A DNA stretch of 64,000 nt from Caryophanales bacterium (GTDB taxonomy: Bacteria > Bacillota > Bacilli > Bacillales > Amphibacillaceae): contig JAPFDS010000068.1 in assembly GCA_026168805.1 (NCBI GenBank), positions 1 to 64,000 on the forward strand, given 5' to 3'. The translations under genes were made by a program, and so were the position numbers. Shown in pieces: positions 8,790 through 17,770 of this stretch. The notes under the pieces were generated by a model. That model searched no databases and was not told the origin of the DNA. It saw nothing but the letters and a program-made list of their open reading frames with translations. Numbering within the stretch: the stretch's first letter is position 1; each line of letters begins with the position of its first letter.

Positions 8790-9217
8790 TTTGGCTGATC
8801 CCTCTCTTCTTTCATAAACATATCGTAAATTCCTTGTTCTTTCATTTCTTGAGCAGTGATTGGATCATCAAGAATCGATTGTCGTTCTTCTTCCATATCG
8901 AATTGCATCTCTTTATACACCACTTCTAATTCATCACTAGTATTTGGGACTTCATTTAGTGTTCGCTTCGGTTTAAATAAAAATGTATTGATTCCTAAAG
9001 CAATTAAGCTACCAGCAATCCCTAATAATAAAGAATAGGATTGCACCATTTCTTCCGGAGCTATCGCTGGAAAAATCTTTTTCCCGACAAAAAAGCCAAT
9101 CAAACTCAGGGCAGTACTAATGACAATCGTCGTTATTAAATGTTTTCCATATACGGTATCTCCAATAACTTCTATGTAAGTAACTGGTTTTTCACCATCT
9201 ACCTTTTCTTCAGACAT
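8786..9217 (-). CDS. Small membrane protein coupled to the TctA-type permease
   Basis: A 143-residue protein with two predicted helices, LITTIVISTALSLIGFFVGK (about 27-46) and SLLLGIAGSLIALGINTFLF (about 63-82), and a charged cytoplasmic C-terminal half. Its place fits the small TctB subunit, but TctB proteins usually have four helices and I see no clear similarity, so this is a positional assignment only. The stop overlaps the TctA start. AGGAGAG lies before the ATG. Confidence 0.7.
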   Translation of the reverse strand: MSEEKVDGEKPVTYIEVIGDTVYGKHLITTIVISTALSLIGFFVGKKIFPAIAPEEMVQSYSLLLGIAGSLIALGINTFLFKPKRTLNEVPNTSDELEVVYKEMQFDMEEERQSILDDPITAQEMKEQGIYDMFMKEERDQPK

Positions 9218-9299
9218 TTCACTTACTCTCCTTTAATTTATTGAGTTTTTAGCATATGCCGTACTTTCTTCCCATGTCGGTATTGTACTATTTTACATC

Positions 9300-9430
9300 A
9301 ATTGTACTGAGTTCGCTCTGAATATCATGCCCAAATGTTTCGTCTTTTAGTTGAACGCCTGTTACACATCTTAGCATTTGATTGGTCGTTCCATTGGTAC
9401 TTTCCTGAATCGTTATCAATGATTTATGCT
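9300..9430 (-). pseudogene. Remnant of the sigma-70-like gene (middle part)
   Basis: The minus strand encodes GTTNQMLRCVTGVQLKDETF, matching GTTNQMLICVTGVQLRDETF of the intact sigma gene at 36429-36983. Region 2 and region 4 are both missing. The flanks are unrelated, so this is a decayed fragment. Confidence 0.8.
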
Positions 9431-9466
9431 CCCATTGCTTAACATTCAAAGAAATGCAGACAAAAA

Positions 9467-9502
9467 ATAAGGTGGTCCCGATCATCATCGAAACCACCTT
9501 AT
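9467..9502 (-). terminator. Terminator of the Hsp70/J/AAA operon
   Basis: ATAAGGTGGT and ACCACCTTAT form a 10-bp stem followed on the minus strand by a T run. It overlaps the end of the AAA gene. Confidence 0.85.
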
Positions 9503-9506
9503 CATT

Positions 9507-12365
9507 TTAAGCAGATGTATTTATAAACGTATCAATATCTGCTTCAATAATCGTTAGTAAGCGATCGTCTTGATCAAAAAACACACGATCTGATTGTATC
9601 CGTATTAATTGTTCAACCATATTCCGGATAAAACGTCCGTTTCCATCCACATGTACACAATGATTGAAAATGTAGGATTGTAATGCTTCATTTCCATCTG
9701 CACTCAAATCAAACCCTTTATCTTGAATGAGATGTTCCGCTATTGCATACAATTCTTCAACAGAATAATCCTCAAAGTGCAATGTATTTGTAAAGCGTGA
9801 TTGAATTCCTTCATTCATGGTTAAAAACTCTTCCATTGAATGTTCATAGCCAGCTAAAATCACGGAAACACTTCCACGATAATCTTCAATTAATTTGATG
9901 AGTGTATCGATGGCTTCCTTACCAAAATCTCTATCGCCACCTTGAGCTAGAGCATATGCCTCATCAATAAACAGAACACCACCAAGAGCCTTTTTGAAAG
10001 CTTTTTCTGTTTTTATCGCTGTTTGCCCGATATAACCAGCTACTAAATCCGCACGAGACACTTCTACTAAATGTCCTTTTTTCAATACACCAATCCCTTT
10101 GAATAAGTTCGCCATGATACGAGCAATCGTTGTTTTTCCTGTCCCTGGATTACCCGTAAAAATATAGTTCAGTGATTGCTCATGGGTAAAGGCTGGATTC
10201 ATTTCTTTTCGTTTCTGGTTAATCAGCTCTTGTCGATACAAGGTTCGTACCATATCTTTCACATTGTCTAGACCGATAATCGACTGTAATTCCTTTTCTA
10301 AATCAAATGGCTCCCGTTCTTCTAGACCAAAGTCTTCTGCCAGTAATACATCAAACTCTTCATCAGATATGTTGCTATCTTGGCTCACGCGAACCGATTG
10401 TTTCTTAATCGCTTCGTCAATGATTTGCTGTGCTAAGCGTCCATTTCCACTGTCGTTTTTACCTTTAATTTGAAAACGTTCAAAGTGTTCTGGAAGAATG
10501 TCTTTCACCCGCTCATCAATGACATACCCTTTTGTTTGTGCTTTTAACTCTGCTATTTCTAACATTTGTACACTTGTATAATCATCAAAAAAGAAGTTTG
10601 TCGATATACGCGACTTTAACCCTGGGTTGGTATCTAATAAATCGTCCATTTCATCCGGATACCCAGCAAAAATAACAACAAATTTCCCTTTATATTGATC
10701 CATCGCTTTCACTAATGTGTCAATGGCCTCTCTACCAAAATCACTTTCTCCACCTCGGGCAAGAGCATAAGCTTCATCTATAAATAGGACGCCTCCCATG
10801 GCAGATTCCACTTTACCCATAGTTTTTGTCGCTGTATGACCAATGTATTCGCCGACTAAATCAGAACGATCCACTTCTATTAATTGTCCTTCTGTTAAGT
10901 AGCCTACCGCTTTTAAATATTCAGCAATCATCTGGGCAACCATTGTTTTTCCTGTACCAGGATTTCCTTTAAACAGCATATGCAGTGACATGAGGTTTGC
11001 ATGGATTCCTCTTTCCGCCCGGCGTGCATGACTCTCTAAATACAATTTCAACTCATGTAAGCTTTGTTTCACATTTTCAAGACCGACTAATTCGTTTATG
11101 GCACTTTCTATTTTCTCTAAGCTTTTACCGCCCTCTTGTGTTGATAAAATGTTAACAACTTGATCATCGCTTTGGATCCGCACGTGTTGCATCTCATACA
11201 CAATGTCCCATTGAACCTTCGTGTGATCAGGATGCTTTACAAAGTAATTATTTATATTTTCAATGACTTGATTCACAAATGACTGAAGACCAGTGACCCC
11301 TCTGGCAACGAAAACAGAATAGGCTATTTCACTGAAACTATTGATCTCTACTGAAATATCCACCCCGATATTATTTTGCAGCAATTTAATTGCTTCATCT
11401 AAAAATCGTTTACACAATTGCATCACTTCATCCGGTTTTAGCGAATCGACTGTCATTTGAGTGGTTATTCTTTGTTGACTTGTACTCGTAAAAATATGTA
11501 ATCCATCTGTTAAATTTTCGTAGGTTTGAAAAATAATATATTGGTTGGTCGCTTCGATTTTATCAAAACTATCCTTGACGAGCATACCTTCTACCTTATG
11601 AAGGGCGCCATTTTGATACAGGTATCCTCCATCTAAGGGGATACTCCCTTCTGTAACAAGCTGATTCATTTGCAACCGTAAATTTTGAGGGCATTTGTCA
11701 ATATTTTTAAATACGGTAACTTGCCCCCCATAGTTAAACGCATGGTAGACATCTAACAAAAATGTACTTGCAGCAGCATCATCACCTTTGTACTTGGCAA
11801 CATCGACTACATCTACCCCATCACCTGTAAGTAATTTAAATTTATGTGCTTGTTTAAAAAACGCTTGAATGGTTGTTTGAATCCCTTGACTTGGTTTACT
11901 TGATACAAGCATAACTTCTTTATACGGATATAATTGTTGTTCATTCAATAAGGACTTTTGGATAACTTGGGATAATTGCTCAATAAAGTCGTCTAAACCG
12001 ACGATTTCTCGGTCGATATCTTTTTGAATCCGGTCAATAATTCGTCTGTTTTTTTCAAATAAGGTAATATCTTCTTTGATATAGTCTACATTCGCTTGGC
12101 GAATCTTTGCATGCAAGGATTGAACTTCCATATCATTTGGCCTGCGACGCATTAGCCGTTTACTTATTTTCTCTGCTTCATCAATAATTCCAAGTTCAAG
12201 TAACTCTTCCGCGATATACTTTTGCGCTTCAATATCCCGGCGTACGTCTCGGTCTTTAGCTGTTTGAATTAAGTAATCAGGCAGCTGTTCTGTCTCTGTC
12301 TGATCCATTTGCTGTTGTTTTACGTGTTTTTTTATCTCCTGGACCTTGGCATTTCCTTCTTGCAT
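9507..12365 (-). CDS. Large ATPase with tandem CbbX/SpoVK-type AAA modules and a degenerate Clp-like module
   Basis: A 952-residue protein. Two intact AAA modules of the CbbX/SpoVK/EccA type are visible: GNPGTGKT at about 466 and 736, GGVLFIDEAYALA at about 522 and 793, and arginine-containing NPGLKSR and NEGIQSR. The N-terminal part starts with a helical region. From about residue 100 a stretch resembles a Clp/HSP100 D2 module that lost its ATP site: IVGLDDFIEQLSQVIQ, then SSKPSQGIQTT where Walker A should be, and VTVFKNIDKC where Walker B should be. I chose ATG 12365 because GGAGG lies 9 bases before it; a longer upstream reading lacks such a site. It is the last gene of the operon with Hsp70 and J-like genes, which suggests substrate remodelling or unfolding. 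Confidence 0.85.
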   Translation of the reverse strand: MQEGNAKVQEIKKHVKQQQMDQTETEQLPDYLIQTAKDRDVRRDIEAQKYIAEELLELGIIDEAEKISKRLMRRRPNDMEVQSLHAKIRQANVDYIKEDITLFEKNRRIIDRIQKDIDREIVGLDDFIEQLSQVIQKSLLNEQQLYPYKEVMLVSSKPSQGIQTTIQAFFKQAHKFKLLTGDGVDVVDVAKYKGDDAAASTFLLDVYHAFNYGGQVTVFKNIDKCPQNLRLQMNQLVTEGSIPLDGGYLYQNGALHKVEGMLVKDSFDKIEATNQYIIFQTYENLTDGLHIFTSTSQQRITTQMTVDSLKPDEVMQLCKRFLDEAIKLLQNNIGVDISVEINSFSEIAYSVFVARGVTGLQSFVNQVIENINNYFVKHPDHTKVQWDIVYEMQHVRIQSDDQVVNILSTQEGGKSLEKIESAINELVGLENVKQSLHELKLYLESHARRAERGIHANLMSLHMLFKGNPGTGKTMVAQMIAEYLKAVGYLTEGQLIEVDRSDLVGEYIGHTATKTMGKVESAMGGVLFIDEAYALARGGESDFGREAIDTLVKAMDQYKGKFVVIFAGYPDEMDDLLDTNPGLKSRISTNFFFDDYTSVQMLEIAELKAQTKGYVIDERVKDILPEHFERFQIKGKNDSGNGRLAQQIIDEAIKKQSVRVSQDSNISDEEFDVLLAEDFGLEEREPFDLEKELQSIIGLDNVKDMVRTLYRQELINQKRKEMNPAFTHEQSLNYIFTGNPGTGKTTIARIMANLFKGIGVLKKGHLVEVSRADLVAGYIGQTAIKTEKAFKKALGGVLFIDEAYALAQGGDRDFGKEAIDTLIKLIEDYRGSVSVILAGYEHSMEEFLTMNEGIQSRFTNTLHFEDYSVEELYAIAEHLIQDKGFDLSADGNEALQSYIFNHCVHVDGNGRFIRNMVEQLIRIQSDRVFFDQDDRLLTIIEADIDTFINTSA

Positions 12366-12434
12366 CCATGAGCACCTCCAATAATTCTTCCTAAAATGAA
12401 TCCTCCGTAGAAACAATCTCTACAGAGGATATCG

Positions 12435-13556
12435 TCAATTCTTTTGCAATGTTTTAATAAACTTTTGATTTCTTACAACGTTTGGTATTCTAAATTTGTT
12501 CCAACTAAAGTAAACGATTGCTCCGGATATTGCCAATTGAATGATACTAAATGACTCAAGTGCTGTTAAGAACCAAAAGGCACCGATGATTGCAACAATT
12601 AGAAATTTAAAATTATACTCAGATTTTAAAGTACGATCTGCCAGAGAAATTGCTTCGGTTATAGCCCGTTTCGATTGAGCTGTATGTGCATATCGTGAGG
12701 CATTCTGTAATACGTCCTTTGCCATGTGAATTTCAGCTTTAGACGTAAAATAGTATTCCAGATTACCATTTCGAAGCTCTACAGCCGTCATATAGTTATC
12801 TTTTACTTTATCTACATAGGCTAAAGCAAGGAGCGGTTCACCATTTCGATCCAACTTTTTATTTGCCTGTAAGCGCTCCAAAATATCAATTGCAGTTTGA
12901 TAATTGCCTTCGTTGTAAAATAACTGAGCTGAAATTGTATTATATAATGGATAATCAGGATCCATCACCAATGCTTTATCGATATATGCTCGCCGTTCCT
13001 GCGCAGATGTTCTGCTGTCAATATCATCTGACATTAGGTAAATATGAGACGCTACATAATAATAATGAGCATCACTTGGTTCTAGGGAAATAGCTTCATT
13101 GATTTCAAAGCGAGCATCCGCAAAGTTTTTAGCTTGTAAATTTGCATCTGCTGCATCAAGTCTTGCATCTGGGTCATTGGGAGTAATCTTTGTAATTTCT
13201 CCAGCCACAGCTGCAGCTTCTTTATAACTTCCTTCGTCTTCAAAAAAACGAAGTCGTCTTTTTAGCTCTTCTAAATTTGCTTGATTACGATCGTTTGGCT
13301 CTGCCTGTTGAGTCTCATTCGTATTACTTTGTTGTCCTCGTAATTTCTTATCATATGCTTCTCTTGCTTGCGGGTCTCCTAATACTTCTTTTGCCTTTTG
13401 AAGTAATTCTTGCTTTTCCTCAGCTTCACGACGTCTTTCTGGATTCGGTGCGTTCACTCTTTTTCGCCATTTATTCATTTCTGCAGCAATTTGTTCTTCT
13501 ATTGCATCTTGTGTCGCATCCATATCAAGACCAAGTAGGTCATAGTAATCGATCAC
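12435..13556 (-). CDS. J-domain-like TPR protein with C-terminal membrane helices
   Basis: A 373-residue protein. Residues 1-70 look like a J domain (YYDLLGLDMDATQDAIEEQI, later AKEVLGDPQAREAYDKKL), but where HPD should stand the text is RVNAPNPERR, so the tripeptide that stimulates Hsp70 ATPase is absent. About residues 90-260 form TPR-like helical repeats (ARLDAADANLQAKNFADARF; YPLYNTISAQLFYNEGNYQT). Two hydrophobic segments near 315-355 would anchor it in the membrane. Start is GTG one base after the Hsp70 stop, with AGAGGTGG inside the Hsp70 end, so translation is coupled. Likely role: adapter that presents substrate to the neighbouring Hsp70 and AAA ATPase at the membrane (inference). 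Confidence 0.8.
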   Translation of the reverse strand: MIDYYDLLGLDMDATQDAIEEQIAAEMNKWRKRVNAPNPERRREAEEKQELLQKAKEVLGDPQAREAYDKKLRGQQSNTNETQQAEPNDRNQANLEELKRRLRFFEDEGSYKEAAAVAGEITKITPNDPDARLDAADANLQAKNFADARFEINEAISLEPSDAHYYYVASHIYLMSDDIDSRTSAQERRAYIDKALVMDPDYPLYNTISAQLFYNEGNYQTAIDILERLQANKKLDRNGEPLLALAYVDKVKDNYMTAVELRNGNLEYYFTSKAEIHMAKDVLQNASRYAHTAQSKRAITEAISLADRTLKSEYNFKFLIVAIIGAFWFLTALESFSIIQLAISGAIVYFSWNKFRIPNVVRNQKFIKTLQKN

Positions 13557-13557
13557 C

Positions 13558-15066
13558 TTATTCCACCTCTATTGCCAATAACTCTTCTTTTTTCTCTTCC
13601 ATTTCAATTTGAGTCATATTGGATTTTCGTTCTATAATCATATCTCTTAGTTCTGTATTATTCGTAACATCTCTTGCAACGACATGTACGATCCCATTTT
13701 TGTCATAAGAAATCGTAATGTCAAGTGGTGAAGATTCTGGTAATCCAGGAGGTAAATTCAAAATACTTTTTCCAATAATTGTTACATAGTCTGGATCTAG
13801 ATCTTCACCCTCTGTAATTTGCAATTGAATCCGTTCCTGATTATCGTGATTCGTATAAAACTCTTGAGAAAACGAACAAGGTATTTCTGTATTTCTATGT
13901 AATATAATCGAATTCCCGTCTATTCCACTCTTATCTTGCGTAATGATTCCCAAACTATGTGAATTGACATCTTTTACGATAATATTTGCACTAGATGAAA
14001 GGCTTGTATCCCCATCAATTAATGATGCTTGAACAGCTGCCCCTAGAGCAACAACTTCATCTGGATTCAATTCTTTTGATGGTTCAATACCAGTAAAATC
14101 TTTAATGGTTTCAGAAATAAGCGGAACACGTGTCGAACCACCAACTAACAATACTTTGTCAATGTCTTCCCATGTTAGATTTGCTTCTTTAATGGCATCT
14201 TCCATCACAAGCTTCGTTCGATCAACAATTCCTTTAATGAGATCATTAAATAAATCTTTCGTTATTTCAACACGCATAGATTCTCCTGAAGAAGTGACAG
14301 GAACCTTATACTTACTCAATCTGGATAAGGCTTTTTTACATTTCTCTGCATTTTCTCTTAATTCTTGCATAGCATCATCGTCATCATACAAGTCGATGCC
14401 TGTTGAATCTTCAAATTCATTAATGACATGCTCACAAATTTCATTATCAAAATCAAATCCACCTAGATTCGAATCTCCGTCTGTCGATAAAACAGTAATT
14501 TCGTTATTGTGGATGTTCACAATACTAGCGTCAAATGTACCTCCACCTAAATCATAGATTGCCACATTTTGATCAGATGGGTCTTCTTCCATATCATAAT
14601 AAGCAAGAGCTGCTGATGTAGGCTCATTAATAATTTTTAATACATTTAAACCAATCATTTCAGCAGCTTCAATCGTCGCATTTCGCTTTCCATCGTCAAA
14701 ATAAGCTGGAACTGTAATAACAACTTCTGTTACTTTCTCAGATAGTTCTTGTTCAGCATCTTGTACTAATTTCTTTAATATGATGGCAGAAGCTTCGACA
14801 GCATCAATCATTTTATCTGAACCAGGTAAAGGTATTTGAAAACTATCATTTCCCATTTGACGTTTCACAAACTGAATCGTGTCGTCTACTTGAGTGACAG
14901 ATGCTTCTTTTGCGATATCACCTACAATCGCTTTGTCACCATCCATTAAAATAACAGATGGTGTCGTACGTTCTCCTTCTCCATTACTTACAATTTCAGC
15001 TGTTCCATGTTCATTAATATACGCTACTGCCGAATTTGTTGTTCCTAAATCAATTCCAATTTTCAA
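13558..15066 (-). CDS. Hsp70-family chaperone lacking the C-terminal lid
   Basis: A 502-residue Hsp70. The nucleotide-binding domain is complete: IGIDLGTTNSAVAY at the N-terminus, VPAYFDDGKRNAT, AIYDLGGGTFDASI and VLLVGGSTRVPLI. A beta substrate-binding domain follows (LQITEGEDLDPDYVTIIGK, then IVHVVARDVT). The protein then stops after a short helix, about 100 residues shorter than DnaK, so the alpha-helical lid and the EEVD-like tail are missing. It is therefore a specialised Hsp70, not the housekeeping DnaK. TTG start with AGGGAG upstream. It is followed at once by the J-like gene. Confidence 0.9.
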   Translation of the reverse strand: MKIGIDLGTTNSAVAYINEHGTAEIVSNGEGERTTPSVILMDGDKAIVGDIAKEASVTQVDDTIQFVKRQMGNDSFQIPLPGSDKMIDAVEASAIILKKLVQDAEQELSEKVTEVVITVPAYFDDGKRNATIEAAEMIGLNVLKIINEPTSAALAYYDMEEDPSDQNVAIYDLGGGTFDASIVNIHNNEITVLSTDGDSNLGGFDFDNEICEHVINEFEDSTGIDLYDDDDAMQELRENAEKCKKALSRLSKYKVPVTSSGESMRVEITKDLFNDLIKGIVDRTKLVMEDAIKEANLTWEDIDKVLLVGGSTRVPLISETIKDFTGIEPSKELNPDEVVALGAAVQASLIDGDTSLSSSANIIVKDVNSHSLGIITQDKSGIDGNSIILHRNTEIPCSFSQEFYTNHDNQERIQLQITEGEDLDPDYVTIIGKSILNLPPGLPESSPLDITISYDKNGIVHVVARDVTNNTELRDMIIERKSNMTQIEMEEKKEELLAIEVE

Positions 15067-15137
15067 GATGATCGTACTCCCTTCAAGTGTGTGAATGAAA
15101 TTAATGTATTTATTATTTTAAATTATATAAAATGTAA

Positions 15138-15863
15138 TTATAATTTGTGTTCTTTTCGTCTAGCTTCATCTGCTTCACGTTGTTTTTGTTGTGCACGATT
15201 AAATTTTTCATCAAAATGATGGGTGTCTGAATTGTAGTTCCACTGTTTTGCCGTATGTTTCCAAGCATAATCAGCATCTTTTTGCTTTTGGTTCGCTTGA
15301 AATCTAGCATCTTCTTTAGCTTTTTTATCTGTTGTATTTGCGTCCAATGCACTACTAATGTTCGACATCCACCCGGTCATCGTGCTTTCAACATTTCGTC
15401 CAATACTCTTATTCATACTATTTACAATACTATGGGTTACTTTAAAGAGAACAGTAACAATCGCAAGCAAGATCGACCATGCGACTTTGCTAACCTTTTT
15501 GAATCTTCTCGTTCCCTCTGAAGAGGACTTTGTCGGTTCATGTACGACATGAGCTTGATGGACACGATTGGTAGTACCCGTTTGCGAGGATGTATCTTTC
15601 GTTTTTTTGAAACTTACAATCTTTTTGCAGATGTAAATACTTATAAAAGCTGCTGGTATAACTAGAAGAAATGCTAGTTCACCGTCGAGCGCGTATTGAT
15701 ATGTATAAAGGGGATGATCATTATTCCTACTTAAAAGTAGTGTCAATCCATAATCCGCAAGCTTATTAAGAGCAACCGTTAATACCAATGTCAACAGTAC
15801 AAAAGGGACTGGCATTGCTTTAATCGTATCTTTTAATGTCGTTCGTTTGCTATTTTTTGACAT
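15138..15863 (-). CDS. Membrane protein with charged C-terminal tail, first gene of the chaperone operon
   Basis: A 241-residue protein that I do not recognise. Hydrophobic segments lie at about 16-43, 60-83 and 131-150 (VAWSILLAIVTVLFKVTHSI). The last 60 residues are strongly charged and helical, rich in K, Q, E and D, and likely coiled coil in the cytoplasm. It is 71 bases upstream of the Hsp70 gene on the same strand, so it probably belongs to the same operon and may be the membrane anchor or client of the chaperone machine. ATG start after a purine-poor CAGGTGGGGG site. Confidence 0.7.
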   Translation of the reverse strand: MSKNSKRTTLKDTIKAMPVPFVLLTLVLTVALNKLADYGLTLLLSRNNDHPLYTYQYALDGELAFLLVIPAAFISIYICKKIVSFKKTKDTSSQTGTTNRVHQAHVVHEPTKSSSEGTRRFKKVSKVAWSILLAIVTVLFKVTHSIVNSMNKSIGRNVESTMTGWMSNISSALDANTTDKKAKEDARFQANQKQKDADYAWKHTAKQWNYNSDTHHFDEKFNRAQQKQREADEARRKEHKL

Positions 15864-15928
15864 CTTTTACCCCCACCTGGAAAATGTATGCATATAATAT
15901 AGTTATAATTTCCTAGAACAATAGAATT

Positions 15929-15937
15929 AGTATAGCA
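15929..15937 (-). promoter_or_regulatory. Extended -10 promoter before the chaperone operon
   Basis: TGCTATACT on the minus strand is an extended -10 element about 65 bases before the first gene of the operon. No good -35 hexamer is seen. No CIRCE element is visible here. The remaining bases up to 16086 show nothing else. Confidence 0.45.
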
Positions 15938-16086
15938 TAATTTTACCTAAATTGGGGGCCTTTGTAAACCTTGTTTGACGTGGGAATTAATTTAAGATTA
16001 CTAATGAAACATACGTATAAATTAATTTTACCATAACCTACCAAAAAATAGTACAGAATTATCACTACATTTACCAATAAACGACA

Positions 16087-16117
16087 AAAAACACTTCCTC
16101 TGGTGAGAAAGTGCTTC
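16087..16117 (-). terminator. Terminator of the lipoprotein gene at 16188
   Basis: On the minus strand AAGCACTTTCTC, loop ACCA, GAGGAAGTGTTTTTT: a stem of about 10 bp with one mismatch and a clear T run. Confidence 0.85.
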
Positions 16118-16187
16118 ATTTTATAGGCGTTATTTCCAGCTGGACCTCATAGGAGTGCCAGTTTAGTGTTGACATACCAAGTTAAGT

Positions 16188-16724
16188 TTATGGATTAATA
16201 TCAAAGGATGCCTCATATTTCATGTACCTGCCAAAATCTGATTCTGTCATAAGTTCGCCTTCTAGATATTCAAAATCATCTCCAACTTTATCGACAAACT
16301 GCTTATCTTGTCTTGATGCAAGAGGAAGGCTTATCGTCAGTTCATACGTCCCTGGTTCTAAAGCACTTCCATTATCACTGAATATTTCCGTTGTAAATTC
16401 CCCATTTTTCACCAAGTAATTTTCTTGTGTTGTAAATTTATCTTTACGAATCGTGAACTGTAAATCAGCACCATCTGGTAGATTCGTTTCTCCTTTAATA
16501 GAAACACCACCGTCTTCATGAATAACTTCGTGATCCATCTCAACCACTATTGTATCTTCTGTTTCCGTACTTTCTTCTTGTGCACTACTTTCCTCTTGTT
16601 GTGAGCTACTTTCTTCTTGTTGTGAGCTGCTTTCTTCTTGTTGTGAGCTTTCTTCTTCTGCCTCTTGACTACATGCTGTTAAAATAAGTAAGGTGCTCAT
16701 TAATATAAAGAAATATTTTTTCAT
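16188..16724 (-). CDS. Lipoprotein with Ser/Gln/Glu repeat linker
   Basis: A 178-residue protein with lipobox LLILTAC. After it comes a low-complexity linker of three seven-residue ESSSQQE-type repeats, encoded by 21-bp repeats that could vary in number by slippage. The mature domain (about 70-178) looks like an immunoglobulin-like beta domain: VSIKGETNLPDGADLQFTIR, then GTYELTISLP. Such proteins are cell-surface lipoproteins of unknown role. I take the ATG at 16724, preceded by GGAGGAAA; a longer reading upstream has no signal. It lies 34 bases behind the dehydrogenase gene. Confidence 0.8.
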   Translation of the reverse strand: MKKYFFILMSTLLILTACSQEAEEESSQQEESSSQQEESSSQQEESSAQEESTETEDTIVVEMDHEVIHEDGGVSIKGETNLPDGADLQFTIRKDKFTTQENYLVKNGEFTTEIFSDNGSALEPGTYELTISLPLASRQDKQFVDKVGDDFEYLEGELMTESDFGRYMKYEASFDINP

Positions 16725-16758
16725 TGCTTTCCTCCGTATGTGTTTATTCATCTTCAAC

Positions 16759-17727
16759 TTACTTCCCCGTACCTGCTTCTTTAATCGTTTCTTGTATATA
16801 CTTGGCAGATGCATGTAATAGATCCATTTCTTCTTCATCTAGCTCAATTTCAAGTTGTTTCTCGACACCATTTTTTCCAATGATGCACGGCATGCTTAAA
16901 GCGACGTCGCCATTATATCCGTACTGCCCATGTAATGTCGTACAGACTGGGTAAACACTTCGTTCGTCCATGACAACGGCCTTCGCTAATGTAATAGCTG
17001 CTTGTGCAATGGCTGCATTTGTCCACCCTTTACTCGTGATCACGTCATAAGCTGTATCGACGACTTTTTGACCAAATACCTCACGATTAAGAACTTCTTT
17101 CCCTTGAAAAACATGGTCTAACTCCTTTTCCCCGAAGCCTTGTATGTTTAACCGGCTAAAAACTGGGAATGCAGTCATTCCATGTTCGCCCATCATATAT
17201 CCTGTCACACTTTTCGGGTCAACATTGTAATTGGATGCTACTGCATGGCGTAAACGTGCTGAATCGAGCATTGTGCCTGTTCCAAAAATGCTTCCTTTTG
17301 GATAGCCGAACTCATTTTCAGCAATATACGTAATCGTGTCTAACGGATTCGTAATGACAATGATAATGGCATCTTTTGTGTATGTTGTAATACCTTCCAT
17401 CACTTCACGGATGACTTTTGAGTTTACGTCTGTCAGTAACGCTCTATCCGGTTTTTCATTTTTATCTGTAACAATAACACTTGGTCCAGCAGCAATAATG
17501 ATGACATCTGCATCTTGTGTGTCTTGATAATCTCCGGCATACACGTCCGTGTTCGCCATATATGTAAGAGCTGTTGCATGCGCTTGATCAAGGGCTTCTC
17601 CATGAGCGACATCATGATCTTTATCAATCACTACAATCTCAGAAAAAAGATTCGTTTTCATTGCATCTGCCAGTACATAAGAACCTACATGTCCGACACC
17701 AACAATTGCTAATTTTCTCTGCTTCAT
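16759..17727 (-). CDS. L-lactate/2-hydroxyacid dehydrogenase family protein
   Basis: A 322-residue NAD-dependent dehydrogenase of the LDH/MDH fold. GVGHVGSYV is the dinucleotide site, VITNPLDTITY the conserved central strand, DSARLR the Asp/Arg pair, and GEHGMTAFPVF holds the catalytic histidine. The mobile loop after AAGPSV reads IVTDKNEKPDRALL instead of the usual Q-PGETR-L of lactate or R-PGM-R of malate dehydrogenases, so substrate specificity is uncertain; an L-2-hydroxyacid such as hydroxyisocaproate is possible. A 2-hydroxycarboxylate transporter gene is divergent next to it, which fits a role in uptake and oxidation or reduction of a hydroxy acid. Confidence 0.85.
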   Translation of the reverse strand: MKQRKLAIVGVGHVGSYVLADAMKTNLFSEIVVIDKDHDVAHGEALDQAHATALTYMANTDVYAGDYQDTQDADVIIIAAGPSVIVTDKNEKPDRALLTDVNSKVIREVMEGITTYTKDAIIIVITNPLDTITYIAENEFGYPKGSIFGTGTMLDSARLRHAVASNYNVDPKSVTGYMMGEHGMTAFPVFSRLNIQGFGEKELDHVFQGKEVLNREVFGQKVVDTAYDVITSKGWTNAAIAQAAITLAKAVVMDERSVYPVCTTLHGQYGYNGDVALSMPCIIGKNGVEKQLEIELDEEEMDLLHASAKYIQETIKEAGTGK

Positions 17728-17770
17728 TCGCTATCCTCTCCTCGTCTATCTATTTTACCTAAACTCCTTA

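Noticed and set aside
13558-15066. Housekeeping dnaK
   Set aside because: No grpE, hrcA or dnaJ beside it, no CIRCE element, and the lid domain is missing.
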